From NCBI RefSeq assembly GCF_038396675.1, contig NC_088934.1, positions 43,830,001 through 43,894,000 on the forward strand: 64,000 bases of DNA, given 5' to 3'. Position numbers and translations under genes: made by a program. This stretch comes from Hydra vulgaris. Lineage: Eukaryota > Cnidaria > Hydrozoa > Anthoathecata > Hydridae. The notes beneath the pieces are model-generated. The model was not told the DNA's origin. It saw nothing but the letters and a program-made list of their open reading frames with translations, and did not search any database. How positions within the stretch are numbered: the stretch's first letter is position 1; each line of letters starts with the position of its first letter. Of this stretch, positions 11,941 to 24,262 are shown one piece after another.

Positions 11941-12240
11941 TCTAAATAAACTTATTTCGTTCATTGTTTTGATCTCTGATGACAGCATGTTGATCATCAT
12001 TAAAATTACAATCTTCATTCATACTTTTTACATTTAAAATTTTCCACCATTTGACATCAATTTCAATAAAATCAGCAGCCTCTTTATAATTGAGATGTTG
12101 AAGGTTTTAGGTTGACTAAATAGAGCGCTGTATGTTTTGTCAGGAAACGCCTTTACACAGATAGAAACAGATTGTTTTTCAATATGACTTAGTCAAACAG
12201 AAACTTCATTCAAATCAGAAAGCTTCATTTTGATTCATCT
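11941..12240 (-). pseudogene. P-element-type (THAP9-like) transposase fragment
   Basis: On the minus strand a frame with one stop reads KLSDLNEVSV, then SHIEKQSVSICVKAFPDKTY. After a one-base shift it reads YKEAADFIEIDVKWWKILNV and continues to KFI and a stop at about 11943. The order (IEKQxVS, dKTxxAL, FIxxxVKWWKIxNVK) matches the insertion domain following the RNase-H core in P/THAP9-type transposases. No terminal repeats were found. It is a separate relic from the two better-preserved P elements in this window. Confidence 0.5.
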
Positions 12241-13603
12241 AAAAGGTAAAATTTTGTTAAGTGTTTTTTTCACAAAATAAATTTTATCAAAATAAGTTAT
12301 CTATTTTTTTCTGTGAACTAGTTGTTAAGAATGTTTTTTGATTGAGTAGACAAAACCAAGCAACCAAAAAGTTCCATTGGTGGTGGTGGTGGTTAACCAA
12401 AGTCTTTCGGTAAAATTGTCAATTTTTTTAAAAAACGTCCAATTTGTTTGATGTCCCTCATATACAAAATTAGTCTTTGCTAATTTGCTAATTGCCTTTG
12501 CTTTACCATATAACTCTCTTAATGCTACTACAAATGAATTTTGATTGTAGATTTATAACCAAACTCATTTGATTGTAGGGCTACAATTAACAAGAAGTTT
12601 GGTACTGTTAAACATACAAGCTATAAAAACATCTAAAACAGTTTTTGTATGAGAACCTGGACCATCTAATGATTTTCTAAGACAAGAATGTAACAACTTT
12701 TTTTTACCTTGTCTTGGAGAATAATAAAAGTTCTTTGACCATTAATTAAATTATTGAAATCTTCTATAAAAAAATTAGTTAATAATTTCAGTACTTGTAA
12801 AGTAATGCGTGTTAATGTAGACGAGAAGTGTCCAAACACTCAAATGCTCTGATGATTTATTCAAATTTAGACCATGTGTTAACAGTATTAGACACTGTAT
12901 AAACATTTTTTTTTACACCATTGAAATAGGATTCAAAATTTAAATGACTATCAAATTTAATGCAAAACCTTGGTGTTGCATAATTAATAATAATTATCTA
13001 AAATAAATAATTTCGACAGAAAATTGCATTTTTTATTTTAAAATGTATCACAAACAACGTCCAAGTCAAAATGGTCTTATGCTAAAAATTTGGACAGAGA
13101 ATGATGTATGTTCAGTTAATCTTAAAGAGGGTATAGGTATTGGTTTTGGCTCAAAGGAGTCAAAAACCAACACTCAATTTGATCCAAATGGGTGGGTTTT
13201 TTGGTAGTTCTTTTTCTTTTGTTTTCATTTTTTATGGCGTATTTAGGCAAATTAAGTTCACAGGCTATAGTGTTGCTTGTCATTTTTAAATTTGCATTAG
13301 AAATATATTTTATCTAACCTGTATTTTCTAAATCTATAAACTAACGTTTTTGAGTCATTTGACTTCTCTGATTAGTATTTCGTAGAACAGCTTTAGACAC
13401 AGCATTTTTTTCACCATTTTTATAACTGACTAAGTAAAGAAAAAGCCAAACAAGTTTTTTTAAGATCCTCTTTGTCCATTTTGTTAAAATAAAAATTTTT
13501 TAGTTTAATTTTACTACTTAGAGAACGAAATAAGAAAAACGGACTATTTTTAATCTTTTTTTTTTTCAAGCTGGACAACAAATTCTACTTTTAAACTCGT
13601 GAG
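12241..13603. other. AT-rich stretch, possible further transposase debris
   Basis: No frame is open long enough to annotate. A (GGT)5-like run lies at 12376-12391. On the minus strand around 12600-12720 a short frame with GPGSHTKTVLDVF is open, but I recognise no family. Confidence 0.3.
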
Positions 13604-13815
13604 TAAAACTGCTAAGAGTTTTCATAGTCTTCTGCTAAGAGTTTTCATAGTAAAACAACTAAGAGTTTTCATAGTCTTCTGTTAAGAGTTTTCATAGTAA
13701 AACTGTTAAGAGTTTTCATAGTCATCTGTTAAGAGTTTTCATAGTAAAACTGCTAAGAGTTTTCATAGTCTTCTGCTAAGAGTTTTTATGGCAAAACTGC
13801 TAAGAGTTTTCATAG
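13604..13815. repeat. Higher-order minisatellite: 23/24-bp units alternating as 47-bp dimers
   Basis: Nine units all contain AAGAGTTTTCATAG (one reads TTTTTATGG). They alternate between a TAAAACTGCT-type and a TCTTCTGCT-type prefix, giving four and a half 47-bp dimers. Spacing is constant and direct with no unique spacers, so this is tandem duplication of a dimer and not a CRISPR array. Confidence 0.95.
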
Positions 13816-14348
13816 TCTAATCGTTTATTATAAGAAACAAAAATGAGATAAGAAACAAAGCGTCAAGTTATTTCTAATTTGAGGTATAAATGTTGCGATT
13901 TAATAAGGTACTGATTTGACTGTAGGATATTGCAAAAACACTGTAATTTCAGCAAGAAAAACACACTAAAATATTCATTTAAACACATAAAAATTTTCAT
14001 TTAACTGACTGAAAATTTTAATATAAAAGTATAAATCGAGTCAAAAATTAAGAAGTTTGCAAATTTAATGTAATGGTAACTATTTAAAGTTATCACTTTA
14101 AATTATTACCATAGATTTGTTATAAAACATTTTTTTGACACAAGAAAAACCATTAAAGTTTTTGCTATGTCTTAAAATGAAAATATTGATAATTTAGGAA
14201 ATATATTTCATAAGTTTTTTATTTATTTCGAACAGACGGTTTTTAACTGTTGTAAAATTTGTACAAGAAATCGATTAAAGATTAAAAAAAAAAAAAATGT
14301 AGAAAGAAAAAAGAAGGGTCCATCGTTTTGTTTTTTACTTGTGCAAAG

Positions 14349-14614
14349 ATGGATTTATCAATGACAAATATTGAGAAACTAATAGTATCGAAGCTTGAAG
14401 ATTAGAAGCAAAACTTTTTAAAAGAAACTGAAAAACTATTTAAAAAACAAGAAAAAACTTTTACAAAAATAATGAGTTCCAGCATAAAAATAATATCAGA
14501 CAAACTAGATAAACTTGAAAAAGAACTTAGTTTTAATAAATACTGAGTTGAAATACTTGAAAAAGATGCTAGCGACATTAAAGATAGTCTTAACTTCCAA
14601 GAGGATAACATCAA
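14349..14614 (+). pseudogene. LINE ORF1 protein, N-terminal coiled-coil part
   Basis: The frame starts at ATG 14349 (MDLSMTNIEKLIVSKLED) and reads on through two stops into a Lys/Glu/Leu-rich heptad pattern (FLKETEKLFKKQEKTF, ISDKLDKLEKELSF, VEILEKDASDIKDSL). This resembles the trimeric coiled coil of L1-type ORF1 proteins. At 14614 the frame is cut by the terminal repeat of a large DNA element; the reading resumes at about 21140 with KEMLSQLNLKINEQ. ORF1 proteins are RNA-binding chaperones of LINE ribonucleoproteins. The whole track would be one ORF1 before insertion. Confidence 0.7.
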
Positions 14615-14630
14615 CCCAGTGAAAAAGCGC

Positions 14631-14870
14631 ACATGGGATACGCGTGGAATTTTTCCACATGTAACCCATGTGGGGATTATTATTTTGTCCCATGTGGGTT
14701 TCATATGGTAAATCCCACATGGATTCCATATGGTAAATCCCATATGGGATACGCGTGGGTTTTTACCATATGTAACCCATATGGGGATTATTATTTTGTC
14801 CCATGTGGGTTTCATATGGTAAATCCCACATGGGTTTTATGTGGTAAATCCTACATGGGATATAGGTGGA
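14631..14870. repeat. Array of 10-12-bp palindromes (CCCACATGGG / CCCATATGGG) in a 111-bp tandem duplication
   Basis: Near-palindromic words built on CATG/CATATG cores (ACCCATGTGGG, CCCACATGG, CCATATGG, ACCCATATGGGG) recur about every 15-20 bp. A 111-bp block starting GGGATACGCGTGG at 14635 is repeated at 14746. A further copy of the motif is at 15117-15158, and the right end at 20925-21125 has the same words. The high dyad density suggests subterminal binding sites for the element's transposase. The open frames across it on both strands arise from this symmetry and are not genes. Confidence 0.9.
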
Positions 14871-15399
14871 AAATACTACATGTTATAGATCTTAAATGCC
14901 ACATATTTTAATCCAAATGGTATAAAAGTAGTCAATACTAGAAAAATGAAAGTCCGAATGCTTCTATGATAATTTTTAAAATTCTTTTAATTTAAAAATT
15001 ACTTAAATAGTAATTTAAAATTAATCATCGAAGCTTTCAGAGAGGCTTAACTTAATCTGGTATTTGCTACTTTATCCCATTTGGTATTCAAAACGTGTAG
15101 CATTTTTGATCTTTTACATGTGATGTTTTCCACCTATAACCTATGTGGGATTTACCTTAAACTATTATGACGAAATTTTATAAAATTAAAAAACGTATTG
15201 CAAAATGAATTTATTTAAAAATAAATGCTATTAACCAATACATCCAAAACGAATATTAAAAATATTATTTTTTCTTTTGCGATTTACACGCCGTTTTTTG
15301 TCAATTGAATTAATTAAATCGCTTCGGCTTGTATAATACCAAGGTTTTTAGTATCTTCTAACTTTCTTCAAGCATTTTCTAAAAAAAAAAAATATAAAT

Positions 15400-15611
<212 letters not shown>

Positions 15612-15874
15612 CAATTTTAATAAGGAACCTTATTAGTCGAGCAATTTTAATTATTAGCCAGTTTGAAGTCATTAATGACTACAATATTTCACAAATAATT
15701 ATTTCATAATTTATTACTTACAATGACTAACGTATTATGCGTAATTGAACACATATTATGCGTAATGAGCTTGAACCCATGAGGAGAATCCTGAAAAAAA
15801 GTGATCAATAAGGATAAGTAGTTAAACAAAAAAACAAAAACAAAAATGTAAAAACCTACTTTTTCAATGATGTA

Positions 15875-17442
15875 GACTTCTATAATAACAGGCCTTGACA
15901 TCGCACAAAATGCCGTAAAAACTGAAGGCCGATTAAACTTTCACTTTTACTTATATTGATATATTTTTATATTAGGTAGGGTGTAATGGCAGTCTATGTT
16001 TTCTAATTATAATCTCTAGTAAAAACGGAAATATAAAAAGAAAACCAAAAAATTGTTAAAAGATAATCATGCTTTTCGTATTTCAAATTTCATTAAGAAT
16101 ATTTATGTAATATTAAATAGTATCAATAACAAGCAATACCATAATAAAGTATATATCTATATATTAGAAAGATAACTGTATTTTTAATTTTTTTTGCTAA
16201 AAATGGTAACAATAAAAATCACCATCAATAAAAAACACCAACAAAAGTTGATTCAAGCAAAAAAAAAGTTTTATCAATATATCTCAACAGGGTTAAAGTC
16301 CTTATACTTGGCAACTTGTAGTCAATACACAAACAATCATATAAACTTCGTCGCATAGCAAAATACTCATATGCTCTACATATAATATCTGAAGTATATA
16401 AAACTTCACCAACATTAACTTTTCTCATAGCATTAAGGTGTTCGAATAGAATATTTGACAGAAGCGAACTTTCTTTATTTTTTAAAAATCTAACTGCTTC
16501 AAATAAAGCTGATTTTGTTTTTATTAACTTTAATTTGTTTACAGCTAAATATGAAATATTACAAGTTATGCCATTATGGTTAGCTAAAAATAAATAATCA
16601 TTGAAAATTACTAAAATAAATAATGGAACACCAAGTTTGTACATTTTTGATTGTATGTGCAAACTTTTTTTATTAAGCTGGAAAACAATAACATTGTTAT
16701 TATCACTTAACAAAGATTGAATATCGTCAAATATAAGTTCATCCTCTTTAAGAAAATCATTTAACTCATCTGGTAAAATGCTTCGAAAACCGCTTGAAGT
16801 TACATTTTTTCTAACTTTACTTGCTGGTGTGGCTAAACAACTAGGCGGAATATTTTAAAAACAGATGGTGGGTTTAAAGGTCGTTGCTTCCCATATTTGC
16901 TTTCAAAAGGTGCTTCATTTGGCCAATGCAGTTGACATAATGCTATATAGTCTGTAACAATAAAACCATTTCTTGGGATAGCTTCACTGCATCTTTTTCT
17001 CTCCTCTAGATTCTTCGGGAATTTATAAATTGATGTTTTTGTCGTAGTTGAGTATTGATATTTTTGTTGTAGTTGTAATTGATATTGTAGTTGTAAATGA
17101 ATAAATTGATATTTTTGTTGTAGTTGAGATAGTTCGACTTGCAAATAGATACACAGCATTTTAAAGGCATTTTTAAGGCATTTTAATTATTAAAAAAACT
17201 TATCGTTAGTTTGACAATATTATTACCTTACAATGTTAATGCCATGAACCTTACAACGTTATCGTCTTGATGTTGGGCTATCTAATTTATAAACCAATCA
17301 CATTTTAAAGATTTATTAAAAAAGCGCGAACACAAACTTTCGTCTAATGTTAAAAGATGAAAATGTAAACAAAGTATTAGAAATTGGCCTTCAGTTTAAC
17401 AACTTTGTTGCGCGATGTCAAGGCCTTTTATTATAGAAGGCC
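15875..17442 (-). mobile_element. P-element-type transposon copy 1 (1.57 kb, internally deleted)
   Basis: Terminal inverted repeats: left CTTCTATAATAACAGGCC then TTGACATCGC; right, read inward, GGCCTTCTATAATAAAAGGC then CTTGACATCGC. A second matched block (ACTGAAGGCC) lies about 55 bp inside each end. It encloses a minus-strand THAP domain and a transposase N-terminal region (16225-17159). At 1.57 kb it is too short for a full P transposase, so it is a deletion derivative. No target duplication was recognised. It is nested within the 14615-21139 composite. Confidence 0.8.
16225..17159 (-). pseudogene. P-type (THAP9-like) transposase, N-terminal half
   Basis: P-type transposases cut and paste using an N-terminal C2CH THAP zinc finger for end recognition and an RNase-H catalytic core. 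Here 17030-16860 encodes FPKNLEERKRCSEAIPRNG, ALCQLHWP and PLNPPSVF, the second half of a THAP finger with its Cys-x2-His. The first Cys pair is missing, replaced by a Gln/Tyr-rich repeat (LQQKYQ units), and the invariant Trp (RKRW in copy 2) is Cys. Frame 2 (16713-16225) continues with EHLNAMRKVNVGEVLYTSDI and DYKLPSIRTLTLL, the pre-catalytic region of this family. The DDE core is absent. Dead. Confidence 0.72.
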
Positions 17443-17613
17443 GCGGTCACACATAATATAATATTCTGAAACTAATAAACAAACATCTAAATTTCTATAA
17501 GTAAATTTATTCTTTGATCATTGCCTTCATATCCTATCTTATTTTCATATCATAATCTATTATGGAATTATTTATATAACATATCACAACAATATTATTA
17601 AATTTGTGATGTT

Positions 17614-17657
17614 CAAATATCATATGAACATTCTCTAACATGTTCATATGATATTTG
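17614..17657. repeat. Perfect 18-bp hairpin, 8-base loop
   Basis: 17614-17631 (CAAATATCATATGAACAT) pairs exactly with 17640-17657, at the outer edge of the left foldback arm. Confidence 0.9.
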
Positions 17658-18503
17658 AATATAGTTCTTGAGTATATTATCTGCAAACAATTGACTGATG
17701 CAAGTTCTAATGTTGTCAAAAACCAAGCATGCATGCATGGGACACTGCAGTGTCCCACAAAGAAATGCAGGTTTGAAAGTCAAATTTTGTTTTATTAAAA
17801 AAAAAATTAAAATAGGGGGGAGATAGGGAGGTTTCTGTAACTTTTTTTAGGCTCCAAAACTTTTAACTTTATATATAATAAGGTTCATAAAACTTAAGGG
17901 ACTTACGAAGTACATTGAGGAACAAAAACAGGATATTTACAGAAACTTTTAAATTTTTAATCTGGAGTACCACAGTGTAATTGGGAATAAAGTCTCTGGG
18001 TCCAGTATTCAAAGTAATACAATCTAAAGTAATATATAAATTAAATAAAATGCTTTAAAATGCATGCAGTTATACATATAACTCCTGATAGTTAACTATA
18101 TGTATAACTAGTTATACATAAAATTTATTATATAAACTTATTTTTTAAGGTTATGCTTGAACAAATTAGAACCAATTAATTCAAATTCAAGATTTAGTTC
18201 AAGTTCAAGTTATTTGTTCATTGTTTTTTCACTATTTTATATTTATTTGTTCAAATTTGTTAACTAGTACTAATTCTTACTACAGTAAGAATATTTATCA
18301 TTGTTGAACGTGATTTTATTAGTAACTTAATTTTACTATCAACATATTTTGACAACACCTTTACATTTTAAATGATGACAGCTTTACTTTTCTATTGATG
18401 TTAAATTTATTACGTTTCAATAACTCAGATTGAATTTTAACTGAATTATTGTAAGCTTTGTAAGGGTTTGTTGTATCTCAAATGGTGTTGTAAATAAAGT
18501 AAA

Positions 18504-18627
<124 letters not shown>

Positions 18628-18637
18628 TTTACGCTAT

Positions 18638-19175
18638 GGGATCATCCATAAATGATGCAAGTAGATAGAGGGGCAGTGTGAGTTTAACAATAATTGACAA
18701 TGGGGAGGGGATGTTGAGACCAAAATAATGTCAATTAAAAAATTTAATTAAAAAAAAAAGTAAAATATTTTTTTTTTTAAAAAAGTAAAACAATTTATGC
18801 TAGCTATGAGCAGGTTTTAAAGGTATTTACACCAACAATGTGGTCTAAAAACTTCTTGCTTTTGTTGCTTAAAACTGTAGAGGATCATAGGAAAAACAAT
18901 TTAAATTCAGCTTGCTTATCTGAAAGAACAATTTATGTTTGTTTTTTTTTACTTTTAGTACTGTTGAGAATGAATGTATAATTGAACCCGAAAAAAATTG
19001 ATGGTATATGCATTTTTTATATTATATTAACAATTCAGATATACCATCATAATACGATAACAAAAACTGACATCATTTTCAATGGGAGATGGCAAAAAAT
19101 TGACTGAGTTTGATAAAGGGTGAAGTTGTTCAATAAACCGGGTCATCATCTGACATCATTATGCATAGATGACCC
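18638..19175. mobile_element. MITE in the foldback loop
   Basis: The left end GGGATCATCCATAAATGATG and the right end, read inward, AGGGTCATCTATGCATAATG form imperfect terminal inverted repeats of about 22 bp. No coding capacity. The GGGTC(A/G)TCCAT start resembles the MITE at 52534. Confidence 0.6.
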
Positions 19176-19610
19176 TACGATTTAGGTAAAATAAGTAATC
19201 AATTTGCCATATTTCTCTTTAGAAAGTGTAAGAAAAAAGCATTGTTATGCTGAGAACCTACCTATTGAGCAAGCTTTGACCACCTATTTTATAAATTTGA
19301 GAGACAGAAGTGGAAGTGCGAATCGCAAAAGAACTAATAACAATGCTCTAAATTGATTTTAACTTTGCAGACTAACATTAATATAGTATTTAGAAATAAT
19401 AACTAAAGTTTACATGATTTTTATAATTTGTATTTATTTCCATTACTTATTAGTTTTCAGTCTCTATTTTATAAAATGAATTAAAAAACTATTTATTTAT
19501 AGTATAATAATAATACATAAACACTAGTTTCCTAATGCTATTATCATCACAATGTTAATGGTATTCGTTTTAAAGTGAAATTTTGTATCAATTTTATTGT
19601 TTTAATGTTA

Positions 19611-19853
<243 letters not shown>

Positions 19854-20924
19854 TTTACTTTATTTACAACACCATTTGATATACAACAAACCCCTAAAAA
19901 GCTTACAATAATTCAGTTAAAATTCAATCTGAGTTATTGAAATGTAATAAATTTAACATCAATAGAAAAGTAAAGCTGTCATCATTTAAAGTATAAAGGG
20001 TGTTGTCAAAATATGTTGATAGTAAAATTAAGTTACTAATAAAATCACGTTCAACAATGATAAACATTCTTACTGTAGTAAAATATAGTACTAACTGATA
20101 AATTTGAACAAATAAATATAAAATTAACAAAAACAATGAATAAATAAGAACATTAACTTGAACTTTAACTAAATCTTGAATTTGAATTAATTGGTACTAA
20201 TTTGTTCAAGCATAACCTTAAAAAATAAGTTTTTATAACAAATTATATGTATAACTTGTTATACATATAGTTAAATATCAGGAGTTATATGTATAACTAT
20301 ATGCATTTTAAAGCATATTATTTTATTTAAACATTACTTAGATCATATTACTTTGAAAACTGGACCCAGAGGCTTTATTCTCAATAACACTGTGGTACTC
20401 CAGATTAAAAATTAAAAAGTTTCTGTAAATATCCTGTTTTTGTTCGTCAATGTAGTTCGTAAGTCCCTTAAGTCTTAAGGACCTTATTATATCTAAAGTT
20501 AAAAGTTTTGGAGCATAAAAAAAGTTACAGAAACCCATCTCCATCCTATTTTTTTCTTTTTTTAATAAAGAAAATTGGGAATTCTTTGACTTTCAAACCT
20601 GCATTTCTTTGTGGGACACTGCAGTGTCCCATGCATGCAAGATTGGTTTTTGACAACATTTCAACTTGCATCAGTTAATTGTTTGCAAATAATTTACTCA
20701 AGATCTATATTCAAATAACTATTATATTATCCTAATAATACATCTAATTGCACAAATCTTAATCTTATTTCTATAAAGTAAGATAAAAATTATTCGTGGT
20801 ACTTACATACTTGCTTGCCATTCTCTTTATTAATATAAAATATTTTCACACAATATAAACGTAACGCAATGCAATGTTGATTTAAATTTCTTTTTTTTAG
20901 TTTTCGGCTTTTAAATTAATTCCC

Positions 20925-21130
20925 ATGCAAATCCCACAGGAAACCCACGTGGGATTTCCCATGTGTGTAAATACCATATGGTTCCCACATATAACCCATG
21001 TGGGATTACCCACATGGGTTTAAGGTGACAAATTTCCATACGGATACCACATGGGAAAATCCGTCCCACATAAATCCCATCAATCCCACACGGAACCCAC
21101 GCGGAACCCATGTGGGACGCGGTTTTATTT
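20925..21130. repeat. Right-end array of CACATG palindromes of the composite element
   Basis: Repeated words ATCCCACA, ACCCACGTGGG, ACCCATGTGGG, ACCCACATGGG and CCACATGGG, oriented to mirror the left array at 14631-14870. Followed by the right terminal repeat. Confidence 0.85.
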
Positions 21131-21139
21131 TTCACTGGG

Positions 21140-21530
21140 AAGGAGTGAAACATCAAGGAAATGCTTTCTCAACTTAATCTAAAGATCAATGAACAAATAA
21201 TTACCTTGAAAAAAAACTATAGATCTAGAAAATAGATCTTACCGCAATAATTTAAAAGTTGTTGGTTTTGCAGAACTACTGTCTGATACATGATAATTGT
21301 GCACGAGCAGTTAAAAATATCTTTGAAAAACAGCTTGGAATTGCCGATGGTAATGTGGTTGAGTGAGCCCATCGAATAGGAAGAGTTAAAGACAAACTAC
21401 CAAGAACTATAGTCCTCAAACTCCTAAATTATAATACTAAATGCAAAACTTTAAAATTAGTAAAAAAATTTCGAGGCACTGGAATTTTTATCAATGAAGG
21501 TTATTTTTTTTATAAATTTAAAATAAAATC
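21140..21530 (+). pseudogene. LINE ORF1 protein, C-terminal RNA-binding part
   Basis: Frames with stops read KEMLSQLNLKINEQIITLKK, then RNNLKVVGFAE near 21245, ARAVKNIFEKQLGIADGNVV, AHRIGRVKDKLPRTIVLKLL and FRGTGIFINEGYFF. This is the order of L1-type ORF1 (Transposase_22 family): coiled coil, RRNNLxxxGxxE, ExAHRxG, PRxIxxKLL. It continues the coiled coil that breaks off at 14614, so the two pieces are one ORF1 split by a 6.5-kb insertion. Confidence 0.75.
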
Positions 21531-21554
21531 TTTAACTCTCAAAAATTTACAATT

Positions 21555-22010
21555 CACTTCAGGTGTTTTTAGATTTATCAAAAGCATTTGATACAGTGAA
21601 TCGTGGCAATTTGATTCATAAACTTAAATATTATGGATGAGTTGCGTAATTTTAAAAAATGGTTTAAAAGTTATTTAACAAACCGAAAACAATTTGTTTC
21701 TTTTAAAGATCTTTATCATGAAAATATTTTAAATATTTCATGTGGTGTTCTGCAAGGATCAATTTTGGGGCCATTTCTTTTTTTAATCTACATTAATGAT
21801 TTGCATAAAACTTCTAATCTTTCAAGTATTATGTTTGCGGATGATACTAATATATTTTTTTATCTGATAACAATATTAATAAACTTTTTATTACTATGAA
21901 TGAAGAACTCAAAAATATTTCTAGTTGATTCAAATGCAATAAATTTACCCTAAATATTCTTTTTTATTCGATAACTAAAAAGTTGTTTACCGACAGCTCT
22001 CTTACTTTAT
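21555..22010 (+). pseudogene. LINE reverse transcriptase fragment downstream of ORF1
   Basis: Reads SGVFLDLSKAFDTVN-type sequence near 21560-21605. A frameshift later comes KSYLTNRKQFVSF, GVLQGSILGPFLFLIYIND (21745-21800) and IMFADDTNIFF, the catalytic F-A-D-D box. It follows ORF1 within 30 bp, so the endonuclease and RT N-terminus have been deleted. The frame is lost after about 21890, though N-terminal thumb-like residues continue in another frame. Close in sequence to the fragment at 10621-11440, so probably the same LINE clade. Confidence 0.8.
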
Positions 22011-22288
22011 AAATTGTGTTAATTTTATCTACTCTAATTATGGGGTAAAAACGAACTAATATAAACTAAAAGATTTAAAAAAAAAAAAAATCCGTGTGTG
22101 AAACTATGACATTCAAATGATAGAGTTCTCTGTATTTCATGTCAAATTAAAATATTATTTTTAGAATTAGGTTTTTTTCGAGCAATAACTTTTATTGCTA
22201 ATGTACACTTTATTCTGACATATTTCGGAATGCAGAGCGATGTTTTGGAGCAATAGAGCGAAAATTATTTGTTACTTGTAGTTCAGAT

Positions 22289-22422
22289 CTGTGCTTGAAG
22301 TGGGGCAGGATACCATCCCGTCACCTTTTTATAAATCTCTATATATAACAATGATAAGGCGGGATGGCATTTTTAATTTACCGAATACCATCCCGTTTTT
22401 TTTCTCTCCACTTCGAGCACTG
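22289..22422. mobile_element. 134-bp hAT-type MITE with perfect 8-bp TSD
   Basis: GTTCAGAT occurs at 22281-22288 and again at 22423-22430, directly bracketing the element. Termini CTGTGCTTGAAGTGG and CAGTGCTCGAAGTGG (right end read inward) are 15-bp inverted repeats with two mismatches, the right one starting CAGTG as in hAT elements. A second pair, ACCATCCCG, lies inside both ends. Confidence 0.92.
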
Positions 22423-22877
22423 GTTCAGATACAACATATGTTGAAGAACTTGCCAATTTAATTTACCCAGCATTGATTAACATGGAAAGGTTAACAACTT
22501 TTGTAATTGTATTTATATTTATAGAATTTCAGATAATTCTAGGAATCCCATCTTCTTCTTAAAAACGCTAATCGTGTTTTCAAAGGTTTTTCAGAGTAAT
22601 GGTCCGAGGATACAATATGCCTTATTAATTACTTATTTAGCTTCAACCACTTAACGGTGGACATTATGCAGAAAATATTTTATAAAAACTTGACACTTTT
22701 TAGGCAAAAACTATTGTATTTGTTAATTAATGTTTTTATATAAACTTTGAAGCATTTCAAGGTAATTATTTCTTAATGCTTTTAAACATTCAAAGAAAAC
22801 CTTGAAAAAAATAAAAATAAAATAATTTTAAAACTTTTTATCTCAATTAAACCAAAAGTCAACATCCCTTTTGAAAT

Positions 22878-23090
22878 TGAGCATCTGTGGCTTAGTGGTT
22901 AGAGAGCTTGCTTTAGAAGCAAGAGACCCAGTGTTCAAAGCGAGCTCTGGACATATTCGCGCCATTGGTAAAGGAGTCGAGAACTTTTTAAATAAATGCT
23001 CTTTCGCTGTGCTTTGTGACAAAACCGTTAGGCTTTCTTGGGGCACCAATAACAAAAAAACAAATTTAAAAAAAACAAAAAAACAATTTT
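22878..23090 (+). repeat. tRNA-derived SINE
   Basis: The head GTGGCTTAGTGGTTAGAG matches a Pol III A box, and GTGTTCAAAGCGAGC occupies the B box position after an AGAAGCAAGAGACCC anticodon-arm-like segment. An unrelated body of about 120 bp ends in an AACAAAAAAAC-type tail. The two overlapping open frames at 22843-23095 are artefacts. Confidence 0.75.
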
Positions 23091-24262
23091 ACTAACTAAA
23101 ATTATGACACGGGCTCTGTAGCTATTTGTCCAGTAGTTATTGTACCGTATTTTCAAATATTTATAAATATTATAAATATTAATATTATTACATTAAATAT
23201 TATAATATAATTCCAATATTAATAAACTTTTTAATTACTATAAATATAATAACATAAAGTAATGTATTTTTTATTTAACATTTAATCTATAATATCCAAT
23301 TACAAAAATCATAGAAGACATTTTATACTAAGAAATTTACATTCCATACCAAAAAGTTCACATGTAATATAAATATAAATTATTCTATGTAAAGATTATA
23401 TACTATAAAAAAAGATGCAAAAAAAAAAAAAAAAGTTAATAAAAAATCGTATTTGTTGATTATAAGCATTTTGCAGCTTTAAATATATGAATCCTGTAAA
23501 TTTACATATTAAATGGAAATACACTCATTAGATATTAAAGTTTAACTTAAGACGATCTATTTAATTTTACGATTATCAATACATTAGACGATCTATTTAC
23601 TTTTTCTCATGTGAAATGTTAAGACATCGTAAGTAAGAAGGACGATGTACTGTTTAACACCGTTAAATACGTCGATACATCGTGTTCAAGGCATTGTTTT
23701 CGATGCATTGAACTCGATGCTCCCTAATTGTAATTATTAATGTAATTTTCTTTGACCATCATAATTCATTACTGCAACTACTATTATTTTTATTACTATT
23801 GTTATTGCAACTATTATTGTTACTTATTCTTTCTGATATAAATGGACAACTTTTGCACAGCCAGACTAATGAGTTTCAAATTAGATTTTATAAACTATCT
23901 AGAAACTCTTCAATATGTCATAACTGGTTTTCAAATGCAAATGTTTATAAAAAAAGTGTCAAATTAATATATGAGTTAATTAGTTATGAATAAAATTTGA
24001 AATATCAAGACGACGAATTTTGATAATTTTTTTTGTTTGTTTGTAATAATATTTTACCTAACAACAACCTAAATGTTTCTTTAACAATATAAATATTTTA
24101 CTGAGGAATTCATATTTATGTTGTAAATGTATTTTATATTTATGTACTAATACATTATATATTAGCGATGATACAGTAAATTAAAATATAGAATGGATCC
24201 CAAAGACAAAATTACGTCATCTCGGTTTACTTTATTGTACTTATATTTATAACTGGTATATA
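23091..24262. other. AT-rich spacer, nothing recognised
   Basis: Short AT-rich direct repeats (ATATTATAAATATT near 23160-23230; GACGATCTATTTA twice at 23552 and 23588). The short plus-strand frame at 23799-23993 has no recognisable motif. Confidence 0.4.

Noticed and set aside
13604..13815. Possible CRISPR-like array
   Set aside because: Units are directly tandem with no unique spacers, and the genome is eukaryotic.
14402..14911. Overlapping open frames on both strands across the CACATG palindrome array
   Set aside because: The palindromes make both strands open and similar; the real signal there is the LINE ORF1 up to 14614 and repeat DNA after it.
22881..22950. Genuine tRNA gene at the SINE heads (also 29331, 50255 and 57261)
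   Set aside because: Acceptor stems do not close and each head continues into a repeated non-tRNA body with an A-rich tail.
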